NCBI GenBank assembly: GCA_019322455.1
Contig: JAHWIT010000154.1
Location: 1-30,077, forward strand
Source of the DNA: Candidatus Woesearchaeota archaeon
Lineage (GTDB): Archaea > Nanobdellota > Nanobdellia > Woesearchaeales > WJKL01
Length of the DNA stretch: 30,077 nucleotides
Direction: 5' to 3'
Each line of letters opens with the position of its first letter. Position 1 is the stretch's first letter. This document shows, piece after piece, positions 6,653 to 15,066 of the stretch. Below the pieces are notes generated by a model. That model was not told the DNA's origin, made no database searches, and worked only from the letters and a program-made list of their open reading frames with translations. A program made the position numbers and the translations under genes.

Positions 6653-9600
6653 ATGAAAATAAAAAAAGAAGTGTGGATTAAGGCAATGATTTTTGTAGCT
6701 ATTGCTTTGCTAACATTAAGTCTAGTTTACGCTGAAGAACAAAACATCAGTGTGAGAGTATCTAATGGCAATGATGATGCTGAAGAATGGTTAACAGGTA
6801 GCCCAGGTTATGTAAAGCTTGATAGTTCAGATTTAGAATTACCTTATGATCCATCTGATGAGCCTCAATTAACTGGAATGAGATTCAGAAATATTGGCAT
6901 TCCGCAAAATGCTACTATAACTTATGCTCATGTCCAATTTACTGGCGAACCTAGTCCTGGCAGTGGGTCTCCAAGTCTTATGATTTTTGGTGAAGATGCT
7001 GATAATGCAACAATCTTTTCGTCAACTACTTATAATATCACAAACAGAATTATGACTTCTGCTTCTGTAAGTTGGGACCCTCCTTCTTGGTCATCTGGAT
7101 CAGCAGGAGCTAATGAAAGAACACCAACCATATCTTCAATTATTCAAGAAATTGTTAATCGCCCAGGCTGGAATTCAGGTAACAGTTTAGTAATACTTAT
7201 CAATGGAACTGGAGATGCATCAAATTATAGGCGTGCTGAATCCTATGAGGGACTCCCGGCTGATGCTCCTTTATTGGTTGTTAATTACACAACTACTGAC
7301 ACAACACCTCCTGCAACAATAACAAATCTAAATAACCAATCTGCAGGTTATACTTGGATTTACTGGAACTGGACTAATCCAAGCGATGCTGACTTTAACA
7401 GTTCAATTATATATATAGACGGAAGCAATGTTGCAAATACATCAAATAATTTCTACAATGCCACTGGATTAAATCAAGGTACAAGTTATACAATAACAGT
7501 TCATACAAAAGACAATAACAGCAATATAAATGTTACTGATGTCAATTCAACTGCTTCCACAATATCTAATGACCCTCCAAATATCTCTTCACTAACATTA
7601 ACAACAACAGATCCAACAACAAACTCCACAGATGAGAATCTAACAAGCTCTGTCTCAGCAACAGACACAGAAGGAGATAATATCTCATATATCTATAATT
7701 GGTATAAAAATGATACATTAAATGCAACAACATTTATTGAAAATGGTTTAAGATATTATTATCCATTTAATAATGATACCTTAGATTATTATGGAGATAA
7801 TAATGGAACAATTGTTGGAAATACTCAGTTAACTGCTGATGGTAATATAGGTGGAGCTTATAGCTTTGATGGAGATGGAGATTATATTTCAGGAGATATA
7901 TCTGATGATAGTTGGGCAGCAAAAGATTTCACAATAAGTGCTTGGGTTAAAATTCCTACTCTTACTCATACTAATAATAAGCTTATTGTTGCTAGACACC
8001 AATCTACTGTTCAAAAGAATTTCCAAGTAGGAATTGAAGATGATAACAGATGGATGTTTAGCACTTATGCTAGTTGTACTGGTGTTGTTAATACAATATA
8101 TTCAACAGAGACATTATCTACAAATACTTGGTATCACGTTGTATATGTGTTGGATTCTGGAACAAGAAAATATATTTATGTTAATGGAGAACAATTAGTT
8201 AATGGAACAACATATGTTACAATTCCTTCTGGCTGCGCACAAAAGACAATAATCGGAGCTAATTTAAGAAATGTAAATACTGCTTGGAATGGAACAATAG
8301 ATGAAGTTCTTATTTTTAACAGAACATTATCAGAAGCAGAAATCAAATTATTATATGAAGGAGGAAAATATGGCGGAAATATAATGAATGCCTCTCAAAC
8401 AACACAAGGAGATGAGTGGAAATTAGGAGTCAAAGCAGGAGATTATTTAGCATGGAGTGCTGAAACAAATTCAAGTGCTGTAACGATTCAATCTGCTTGC
8501 ACACCAAACATAACAAACACTTCCTGGAATTCTTGGCTAAATCTCTCTTGCTTAACAAATGATAAAATGAACCAGAGCAGAAATCTAACCCAGTATGATG
8601 CTAATAATTGCGGAGCAGCTAACCAGACATTTATTGAATATCGAGCAACAGAAGATTGTGATTACTGCACACCTAGCATGGTAAATACATCCTGGACAGA
8701 GTGGACTAATGTGTCCTGCTTAGCAAACAGCACAATGAACATAACAAGGAATAGGACACAATATGATTCAAATAATTGTGGTGAAGTATCAAATACAACA
8801 TTCATTGAATATAGTTCAAATGGAACTTGCAATTATGCTGCCCCTATTGTTTCAACTCCTTCAATAACTCCTCCAACAGCTTACACAACTAATGATTTAA
8901 ATTGTTCATTTACAGTAACAGATGGTGATACTGGAGATACCTTAACTGTTAATTACACATGGTATAATGGAACAACTGAAAAAATAACAGGAAACATGAA
9001 TGTAACAAATGGAACACAATCATCAATTATCCTTACAAATACAAATACTACAAAAAGTGAAACATGGAATTGTTCTGTAATACCTTATGATGAAACAGTT
9101 TATGGAACAGAAAAAAGCACAACAAAAACAATACAAAATAGCTTGCCAACCTCTCCTATAGTTGATATTCTTCCAGCAGTTCCAAATGATGATAATGATT
9201 TAGCTGCAAGCATTACAACAGCAAGCACTGATCTAGATAGTGACACTATAACATATTCATATCAATGGTATAAAAATGATGTATCACAAGCAGGACAAAC
9301 ATCATCTACATTATCAAATCTATTAACATCTCCAGGAGAAACATGGAAAGTTGAAGTAACTCCAAATGACGGAACAGATGATGGCACAACAGCAAATGAT
9401 AATGTAACAATCAATGGAACCATAGCAACAACATATGCAGTAAACTTAATCTCGCCTTCCTCTGGCTCAACATGGACATCATCAAACACAGTAACATTTG
9501 AATACAACACAACATTAAATGCAACAAACTGCTCATTAATAATAGACAGCGCAGTAGACCAGACAGATACAAACATAACTCCAAATGCAACTGAAACCTT

Positions 9601-10816
9601 TACAAAAACACTTTCAAATGCAGATTATACATGGTCTGTAAACTGCACAGACATTAACAATATAACAAACTCCTCTGCATCATGGTCATTATCAGTCAGC
9701 TATTCCTCTGGAAGCTCTTCTTCTGGTGGAGGCGGAGGTGGCGGAAGCACAAGCTATGACTGCAATGATAATCAGGATAATGATGGAGATGGATTAACAG
9801 ACTATCCTAATGATCCAGGATGCTCAAGCAGATACGACAATGATGAATCAAATGCAGAAGAAGAATCAACAGAATGCTCTGAATTATGGAGCTGCTCTAA
9901 CTGGGGCAAATGCACAGATAACATGCAGCAAAGACTTTGCTTAGATGCAAATGAATGTGGCACAGAAGAATTTAAATCTCCTGAAACAAGAGAATGTGGA
10001 GAACAAGCAGCTGAAGAATCTGCAGAAGAATCTACTCAGGCAAATACAACTAAAGAAGAAATCCAAAAAATAAAAGAAAATCAATTAAAAGAATATAATT
10101 TTGAAGGAAAAGAATTGCAAAAATTCTCTTTTGTATACAAAGGAAAAACACATTATATAACTATCAAAGAAATAAGAGAAAAAAGTGTGCTAATAGTAAT
10201 AACATCAGATCCAATACAAGAAACATTAGAGCTTCAAAAACCATCAACAATTGATATTGATAATGACGGCAGTGCAGATATAAGAATCATTCTAAAAAGT
10301 ATTAAAGACAACAAAGCAGATATAACAATGAGAATTATAGGTTCTGGTATAAGCTCAGTAACAGGTGATGCAATAAAAGTGCTTCCGTATAAAAGGCCAA
10401 GTCCTTATTATTCAATACCAACAATATTATTGTTAATAATATTTATAGTATTAATATCAGTAAGAAAAACACACATCTCATCCAAGAAAAAGAAATATAT
10501 TACAATACTTCACTTTGTATTAATGGGCTTGATCTTATTGCTTTTTGTTTCATCGATTATGAAAAATTTCCCAGTAGTAGGAGCATTCTTGACTGATTCA
10601 ACCTCAAATACAGACGATACTCCAAACAAAATAGCATTTCCAATGACGCTCTTGGCATTTATAATAGCAGTATCATCAGTTATTTTAATGGTTATAGAAA
10701 GAAGAAGAATACAAAGATTTATTGAACATGGAGAAAGCCATAAAACAAAACTTATTCCTAAAAATCAGCCAAAAAATAAGATTATCAATAAACTAAAAAA
10801 AGCTTATAAATTATAA
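6653..10816 (+). CDS. Giant modular surface protein with LamG and C-terminal membrane anchor
   Basis: 1387 residues. A signal peptide or N-terminal membrane segment (about 9-27, ending near VYAEE) precedes a jelly-roll module (about 30-212). An FN3 domain (218-303) follows, then a LamG/ConA-like domain (about 366-568, LRYYYPFNND to EAEIKLLYEGG). This LamG is inserted into an Ig-like domain that resumes at GDEWKLGV. Two tandem thrombospondin-like cysteine repeats (about 616-670 and 671-727) and more Ig-like domains follow. A Ser/Gly-rich linker leads to an acidic Asn/Asp calcium-type motif (DNDGDGLTDYPNDPGC) and WSCSNWGKC. A juxtamembrane domain precedes three membrane segments near the C-terminus (about 1250-1270, 1281-1300, 1330-1348) and a basic tail. 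Sequons are abundant. It is the main product of the RHH operon. Adhesion is inferred. Confidence 0.88.
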   Translation: MKIKKEVWIKAMIFVAIALLTLSLVYAEEQNISVRVSNGNDDAEEWLTGSPGYVKLDSSDLELPYDPSDEPQLTGMRFRNIGIPQNATITYAHVQFTGEPSPGSGSPSLMIFGEDADNATIFSSTTYNITNRIMTSASVSWDPPSWSSGSAGANERTPTISSIIQEIVNRPGWNSGNSLVILINGTGDASNYRRAESYEGLPADAPLLVVNYTTTDTTPPATITNLNNQSAGYTWIYWNWTNPSDADFNSSIIYIDGSNVANTSNNFYNATGLNQGTSYTITVHTKDNNSNINVTDVNSTASTISNDPPNISSLTLTTTDPTTNSTDENLTSSVSATDTEGDNISYIYNWYKNDTLNATTFIENGLRYYYPFNNDTLDYYGDNNGTIVGNTQLTADGNIGGAYSFDGDGDYISGDISDDSWAAKDFTISAWVKIPTLTHTNNKLIVARHQSTVQKNFQVGIEDDNRWMFSTYASCTGVVNTIYSTETLSTNTWYHVVYVLDSGTRKYIYVNGEQLVNGTTYVTIPSGCAQKTIIGANLRNVNTAWNGTIDEVLIFNRTLSEAEIKLLYEGGKYGGNIMNASQTTQGDEWKLGVKAGDYLAWSAETNSSAVTIQSACTPNITNTSWNSWLNLSCLTNDKMNQSRNLTQYDANNCGAANQTFIEYRATEDCDYCTPSMVNTSWTEWTNVSCLANSTMNITRNRTQYDSNNCGEVSNTTFIEYSSNGTCNYAAPIVSTPSITPPTAYTTNDLNCSFTVTDGDTGDTLTVNYTWYNGTTEKITGNMNVTNGTQSSIILTNTNTTKSETWNCSVIPYDETVYGTEKSTTKTIQNSLPTSPIVDILPAVPNDDNDLAASITTASTDLDSDTITYSYQWYKNDVSQAGQTSSTLSNLLTSPGETWKVEVTPNDGTDDGTTANDNVTINGTIATTYAVNLISPSSGSTWTSSNTVTFEYNTTLNATNCSLIIDSAVDQTDTNITPNATETFTKTLSNADYTWSVNCTDINNITNSSASWSLSVSYSSGSSSSGGGGGGGSTSYDCNDNQDNDGDGLTDYPNDPGCSSRYDNDESNAEEESTECSELWSCSNWGKCTDNMQQRLCLDANECGTEEFKSPETRECGEQAAEESAEESTQANTTKEEIQKIKENQLKEYNFEGKELQKFSFVYKGKTHYITIKEIREKSVLIVITSDPIQETLELQKPSTIDIDNDGSADIRIILKSIKDNKADITMRIIGSGISSVTGDAIKVLPYKRPSPYYSIPTILLLIIFIVLISVRKTHISSKKKKYITILHFVLMGLILLLFVSSIMKNFPVVGAFLTDSTSNTDDTPNKIAFPMTLLAFIIAVSSVILMVIERRRIQRFIEHGESHKTKLIPKNQPKNKIINKLKKAYKL
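7355..7398 (+). repeat. 44-bp inverted repeat within FN3 module, copy B (partner 1803..1846)
   Basis: This is the plus-strand copy of the tract encoding WIYWNWTNPSDADF, beginning at residue 235 of the 1387-residue protein. It is identical over 44 bases to the reverse complement of 1803..1846, which begins at residue 1265 of the 1574-residue protein. Confidence 0.92.
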
Positions 10817-10829
10817 TGGAGGAAAGTAA

Positions 10830-11447
10830 ATGAAAGAAGAAACGCATGACAGATTAAAGAAAATACAGTTGTTTATTGGAGTATCTTTATTATTAGTATC
10901 AGTTACTCTGCTGTTTAAAAATCCAGGCATAACAGGATATTTTTCAGCAGACTTTAGATCGCAAACATTAGATATTACAATAGATAAAAGCCAGAGCTAT
11001 CTGCTTTTTTCAAACCTTCTAGAAACAGTCTATGTCTCTTCTCTTAGAATATCAGGAGAAATAATAGGAGATGGAGCAGTCCAGATCTTTATTGAAGATA
11101 ATGGCCAAAGATTCTTAATATTTAATAATGTAAGAAAAAAAGAGCAAGGCCTGCCTTCTGTTACAGGAATGGCTGTTGCATCTAGAAAAATACAGGAAGA
11201 TGCTGAAGAAAACCTAGAAGCATTATTCTTACTAGAGCCGTTAGATACCTTGGTATGGGAGGAAGTATCCTTTTCAGAAAAAGAAGAATTTTTAACAGGC
11301 CCTTTTAATAATAAATGTGTTGATACCTGTTTTATAGAGATGTCATTATCATCCCAAGAATCTTATAAACTAATATTTATGGTGCAGCCAGGAACAAAAC
11401 TTAAAATAAGCAAAATTATTTATACTTTAAAAGATGAAAACATATAA
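10830..11447 (+). CDS. Small anchored protein, compact relative of the giant protein ends
   Basis: 205 residues with one N-terminal membrane segment (about 15-30) followed by NPGITGYFSADF. The middle (RISGEIIGDGAVQIFIEDN, then LPSVTGMAVA) aligns with the 1574-residue protein (KLNGEYIGNGTIKIYLEDD, then LASVTGYTIA). The end (NKCVDTCFI, then YKLIFMVQPGTKLKISKI) aligns with its CVETC domain. The long acidic sequon region between these two domains is missing here. GGAGG lies upstream of the ATG, 13 bp after the surface gene. No family name is known to me. A partner or anchor subunit for the adjacent surface protein is suggested by the domain sharing. Confidence 0.8.
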   Translation: MKEETHDRLKKIQLFIGVSLLLVSVTLLFKNPGITGYFSADFRSQTLDITIDKSQSYLLFSNLLETVYVSSLRISGEIIGDGAVQIFIEDNGQRFLIFNNVRKKEQGLPSVTGMAVASRKIQEDAEENLEALFLLEPLDTLVWEEVSFSEKEEFLTGPFNNKCVDTCFIEMSLSSQESYKLIFMVQPGTKLKISKIIYTLKDENI

Positions 11448-11461
11448 AAGAGAGGTATAAA

Positions 11462-12268
11462 ATGGGAAAAACAATAGGCATCATTGCCATAAAAGGAGGA
11501 GTTGGAAAAACAACAGCAACCCTAAACCTAGGAGCAGTTCTTGCAAAAGAATTCAATAAAAAGGTTTTATTAATAGATGCAAACTTCTCAGCACCAAATC
11601 TTGCTCTACATTTAGGCCTTGTTGATCCAGAAACAACATTACATCATGTACTTCTTAATAGAGCCAATGCCTCAGATGCAATATATGAGTATGAAGATAA
11701 TCTGCATGTAATCCCTGGCTCTTTAGTTGGAAAAAAGATAAATCCCTATCTTCTTAGAGACAAAATAAATAAAATAAAAAACAATTATGATATAATACTT
11801 CTAGATTCCTCACCAGCATTAAATGAAGAAATACTTTCAACAATGATTGCTTCTGATAATTTATTTGTTGTTACGACTCCAGATCATGTCACCTTAAGTA
11901 CAACAATGAGAGCAATAAGAATAGCAAAACAAAAGAAAACACCAATATCTGGTATAATCTTAAATAAAATCAAGAATAAAAAATTTGAACTCACTTTAGC
12001 AGAAATTGAAGAAGCATCTGGTGTTCCAATATTAGCTGTAATCCCGGATGATATCAAAGTTCTTGAATCTCTTTCAAAAACAAAACCAGTAACACATCAT
12101 GCAGAAAAAAAAGAAATAACTCATGAATATAAAAAACTCGCAGCATGCATTATTGGAGAAGATTATAAAGATCCAAGATTTACAAAAAAATTAAAAAGCC
12201 TTTTCTCTAAAGATATCTCAAAAATAGAAGTTAATAGAATTCAATTAAAAGAGTCTTTTAAAAAATGA
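11462..12268 (+). CDS. MinD/ParA-like P-loop ATPase
   Basis: 268 residues. It carries the deviant Walker A motif KGGVGKTT (11-18, signature Lys11 and Lys16), the switch I region IDANFSAPNLALHLGL (from about 38) and Walker B IILLDSSPA. This is the SIMIBI MinD/ParA family, which forms ATP-dependent dimers on membranes or DNA and positions cell structures. Near the C-terminus FTKKLKSLFSKDI could be an amphipathic membrane-targeting helix, as in MinD, followed by about 16 further residues. GAGAGG precedes the ATG, and the gene overlaps the next by 4 bp (ATGA). No MinE, ParB or par genes are nearby. Its place among surface-protein genes suggests that it positions or assembles them; that is inference. 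Confidence 0.9.
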   Translation: MGKTIGIIAIKGGVGKTTATLNLGAVLAKEFNKKVLLIDANFSAPNLALHLGLVDPETTLHHVLLNRANASDAIYEYEDNLHVIPGSLVGKKINPYLLRDKINKIKNNYDIILLDSSPALNEEILSTMIASDNLFVVTTPDHVTLSTTMRAIRIAKQKKTPISGIILNKIKNKKFELTLAEIEEASGVPILAVIPDDIKVLESLSKTKPVTHHAEKKEITHEYKKLAACIIGEDYKDPRFTKKLKSLFSKDISKIEVNRIQLKESFKK

Positions 12269-12681
12269 AAATTACCAAAACCATATTAATAGCAATTGGA
12301 TTTATTCTATTTTTCATTACAGCACTTCTATTATTTGAACCAAATACAGATCCAACTGGTTTTTTTGTTATCTATTCTCCAAGCATGGCAGTCATAAATA
12401 ACATTAACAATCAGCCATTAAACAGTAATCTAGAAATAAGTTTTATGACATCTGGAACAAAAGATTTGACAATCACTTCATTAAATGGAAATTTTGATTT
12501 TATAGAACTAAGATGCAATAATAAATTATTAAATCCTGCTGTTCAACAAGGTAAAATAATATACAAGGATTATAATTGCAAAGGCAAAAGTCTTCTAACA
12601 ATTAAAATATTGTCAAAAGAACTTAATCTGAGATTTCAATTTGGAGATATAATGCAGCAAGTAAAAAACACAGCTCCTTAA
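12265..12681 (+). CDS. Small N-terminally anchored extracytoplasmic protein
   Basis: 138 residues with one membrane segment (about 7-26) followed by DPTGFFVIYSP and a beta-rich outer domain with two cysteines (in RCNN and NCKG). The start overlaps the ATPase gene by 4 bases. The TG-aromatic motif after the membrane helix matches the 205-residue protein (ITGYFS) and, loosely, the giant protein (LVGWFI). The order strand, ITSLNG, then FIE- resembles the small domain of those proteins, but the similarity is weak. It ends one base before the convergent SpoIIM-like gene. Function is unknown. It is probably part of the same envelope complex. Confidence 0.75.
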   Translation: MKITKTILIAIGFILFFITALLLFEPNTDPTGFFVIYSPSMAVINNINNQPLNSNLEISFMTSGTKDLTITSLNGNFDFIELRCNNKLLNPAVQQGKIIYKDYNCKGKSLLTIKILSKELNLRFQFGDIMQQVKNTAP

Positions 12682-12682
12682 T

Positions 12683-13513
12683 CTATAATATCAAAGGTGT
12701 TATATAAACCTCTATTATTGCTGATATTATCAAAATAATTACAGCTACAACCATTAAATTAATAATATCCCTTAAGACCCTTTTGAAATTCTTATCCATA
12801 AAATCATGCTTCATTAATGCAAATGATATCATACTGCTTCCTAATGCAGCTACAAAATAAGCAGCAATCTCTGGAATTCCATGCAGAGTATACTGCAGCA
12901 ATCCTATTGTAGTAACCTGAAAATAATCAAATATTCCTTTTGCATAAAAAAGATTATTCCTTATAAATGCTCCAATAGCAGTTGCCATTACAGAAGCATT
13001 CCAAGTTAAGATAAATATTGCTCCTGCACCATAAAAAAACGAAAATATCACGCAAAATAATAATATCTTAATATTATTAAAGAATATCTTACTAGTAATC
13101 CCTAAAGAAGAAATAAAATTCCCTGTTGGAGCCTGTACTGTTATTATTGTTTCTAATTGCGCACTAAACATCTTCTCAACAATGACACTTGGCATAAATA
13201 CATACAATAAAGTAAATGAAAATACAAATCCCAAAAATAAATAAACAAGCAGCATTATTGCTTTGCTGTGTTCTTTTAATAATCTTCCTTCTTGTTTTAT
13301 CACTACATCCTTTTCTTCTTCTTGTTTTATCACGCTTCTTACAACAGGAATTGATGCAATAATAGTAATTGTAATCATTATCGTACTAACATAGTTCTTA
13401 AATATCCACAAAGCTAAGAAAGCTGCTATAAATGAATACACAAAGCCTACAAAAAACATCTCCCAAGGCTTTCCTGATATCTTTTTTGGATTTATTAATA
13501 ATTCTAATACCAT
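12683..13513 (-). CDS. SpoIIM/DUF95-type membrane protein (copy 1)
   Basis: 276 residues with about six hydrophobic segments. YTLHGIPEIAAYFVAALGSS carries the H-G-I-P-E motif typical of the stage II sporulation protein M (DUF95) family. AGAIFILTWNASVMATAIGA is also characteristic. An internal loop carries QAPTGNF. Archaea do not sporulate; the family is widespread as membrane proteins of unknown transport or remodelling role. It is a tandem paralogue of 13610..14446 with the same start context, and has a hairpin leader of its own. The spacing of 96 bp and the separate leader suggest its own promoter. Confidence 0.88.
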   Translation of the reverse strand: MVLELLINPKKISGKPWEMFFVGFVYSFIAAFLALWIFKNYVSTIMITITIIASIPVVRSVIKQEEEKDVVIKQEGRLLKEHSKAIMLLVYLFLGFVFSFTLLYVFMPSVIVEKMFSAQLETIITVQAPTGNFISSLGITSKIFFNNIKILLFCVIFSFFYGAGAIFILTWNASVMATAIGAFIRNNLFYAKGIFDYFQVTTIGLLQYTLHGIPEIAAYFVAALGSSMISFALMKHDFMDKNFKRVLRDIINLMVVAVIILIISAIIEVYITPLIL

Positions 13514-13536
13514 AAAAATCGCCTAATGATCTTTAG

Positions 13537-13600
13537 GGTTCCAAAAATCTAAGATTTTTGAGAACCATAATATTTTTAAGAAATTAAGAATATATAAATT
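13537..13600 (-). promoter_or_regulatory. Promoter and 5'-terminal hairpin of SpoIIM copy 1
   Basis: GGTTCCAAAAATCT (13537-13550) pairs with AGATTTTTGAGAACC (13552-13566) apart from one bulged base. On the leftward strand a TATA-like TTTATATA lies at about 13592-13599, which would place the transcript start near the base of this stem. The mRNA would then begin with the hairpin. The sequence from hairpin to ATG is shared with SpoIIM copy 2. Confidence 0.55.
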
Positions 13601-13609
13601 TTTGTTTTT

Positions 13610-14446
13610 TTAAATAATAAACGGAACAATAAATACCTCCATCAATGCAGCAACAAGCAAAAGAATCATTGATATAAGAATCAAGTCAAGAGCATCAAGT
13701 ATAATATGCTTAAATCTTTTCCCGCTGAAATCATGTCTTATAACAGCAAACGAAATAATACCACTTGCTAACCCTCCAATAAAATAAGCAACTATCTCTG
13801 GAATACCATGAGTTAAATACATCAATAATCCTAAAGAAGTTATTTGTAAATAACCTACTGCACTTGTAATATTTAGTAGATTATTCTTTATAAAAGCTCC
13901 AATAGCTGCAGCCATTACAGAAGCATTCCATGTCAAGATAAATATAGCTCCTGCTCCATAAAAAAAAGAAAATGCAACACAGAAAAAAAGAATTTTTAAG
14001 TTATTCATATATATAGTGCTTAATAAATTAAAACTATGAACAAAATTTCCAGTAGGCATATCAGGATTAACACTAACTATTGTTTCTATCTGAATACCAA
14101 AAGCACTTTGAGTTACTTCTGCTGGCAGGAATACATACAATAAACAAAAAGAACTAACAAATCCTAAAAACAAAAACATAAAAATTGAGATTGCCTTTTT
14201 ATGTTCTCTTAACAGATTTTTCTCTTTTTTTATAACCAAATCCTTTTTTTCTTCTAATTCAATTACTCTATGGACAAAAGGCACAGAAGCAATAACAGTA
14301 AATGTAACCATTACTATGCTTGCATATCCCTTAAATATCCACAAACTCAAAAATAAAGCTATAAATGAATACATAAAACCTATAAAAAACATCTCCCAAG
14401 GCTTCCCAGAAACCTTTTTTGGATTAATTAATAGTTCTAACACCAT
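13610..14446 (-). CDS. SpoIIM/DUF95-type membrane protein (copy 2)
   Basis: 278 residues, closely similar to 12683..13513 along its length. Both begin MVLELLINPKK and continue SGKPWEMFF. It contains AGAIFILTWNASVMAAAIGA and LTHGIPEIVAYFIGGLASG, the SpoIIM family hallmark, and about six membrane segments. An outer loop has DMPTGNF. It is upstream of copy 1 on the same strand, so the pair arose by tandem duplication that included the leader. The physiological role of archaeal members is unknown; in Bacillus the namesake acts in septal membrane remodelling. Confidence 0.88.
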   Translation of the reverse strand: MVLELLINPKKVSGKPWEMFFIGFMYSFIALFLSLWIFKGYASIVMVTFTVIASVPFVHRVIELEEKKDLVIKKEKNLLREHKKAISIFMFLFLGFVSSFCLLYVFLPAEVTQSAFGIQIETIVSVNPDMPTGNFVHSFNLLSTIYMNNLKILFFCVAFSFFYGAGAIFILTWNASVMAAAIGAFIKNNLLNITSAVGYLQITSLGLLMYLTHGIPEIVAYFIGGLASGIISFAVIRHDFSGKRFKHIILDALDLILISMILLLVAALMEVFIVPFII

Positions 14447-14470
14447 TAAAAATTACCTAGTGATTTTTAG

Positions 14471-14556
14471 GGTTCCAAAAATCTCTTTGAAATTGAAAAT
14501 TTCTAAGAGATACAAAAATCCTTTGGATTTTTATGTATCTTCGATTTTTGAGAACC
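14471..14556 (-). promoter_or_regulatory. Branched leader RNA structure of SpoIIM copy 2
   Basis: An outer stem (14471-14483 with 14543-14556) encloses two further hairpins. One pairs 14481-14494 with 14498-14511 (one mismatch). The other pairs 14508-14521 with 14525-14540 (two-base bulge, loop TTT). A three-way junction can be drawn, with some competition between arms. The outer stem and the segment leading to the ATG match the leader of copy 1. A TATA-like TATTAAAA on the leftward strand lies near 14583-14590. From 14557 to 14760 no gene or other structure was seen. Confidence 0.5.
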
Positions 14557-14760
14557 ATTTTCTACTTTAAAATAGTAATATGTTTTAATATTTTTTGATG
14601 ATATATTATATATGATTATTTATAATAAATTCAACAGCTGCTTCTGCTACTGTCTCTAGAATCAATTATTATCTCTAAAATATGGAGTATAATAGGTAAA
14701 ATATATTTATAAATGTTTGTTTCTACTATCTAGTATTTATTTTTTTATAGAACTTATATT

Positions 14761-14988
14761 TTAAGAACATTCATCCTTCTTTTTTCGACAGATATAAAAA
14801 TTAATTATTATAAGTAAAAATAATAATATCCATGGAATAATATATAATTTTGTTTGAAGAGGAACCTTAACAAAACTTCCTGTAATCTCATTTGGTTTTT
14901 GTGTATTAATGCCTTCTATAATGCTATAAATCATAATACCTGTGATAAAAATAAAGGAAATCAATAATAATATCCATCTCTTTGTCAT
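14761..14988 (-). CDS. Small two-helix membrane protein
   Basis: 75 residues starting MTKRWILLLIS, with a hydrophobic helix at each end (about 5-23 and 49-67). The outer loop carries NEITGSFVKVP, and the tail is ICRKKKDECS. The frame continues upstream to a TTG at 15078, but that extension (LCHRLVTNRY) does not look like a membrane-protein start, so the internal ATG at 14988 is preferred. GGTATATAAAA directly precedes this ATG, but a Shine-Dalgarno site is lacking. The layout, helix, ITG-x-F, helix, recalls the TG-aromatic motif of the anchored proteins at 10.8 and 12.3 kb. Function is unknown. Confidence 0.55.
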   Translation of the reverse strand: MTKRWILLLISFIFITGIMIYSIIEGINTQKPNEITGSFVKVPLQTKLYIIPWILLFLLIIINFYICRKKKDECS

Positions 14989-15066
14989 TTTTATATACCT
15001 ATTAGTAACCAATCGGTGACAGAGGTGTATATTTAATATTTTGTAGTAATTTAAGAATAACAGTCT

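Noticed and set aside
9262..9576. Minus-strand ORF of 104 codons inside the 1387-residue gene
   Set aside because: It is a shadow frame with no Shine-Dalgarno site or promoter, and the plus-strand frame is clearly coding with Ig-like domains.
14316..14570. Plus-strand ORF over the start of SpoIIM copy 2
   Set aside because: It covers the hairpin leader and the antisense of a conserved membrane protein, with no start signal.
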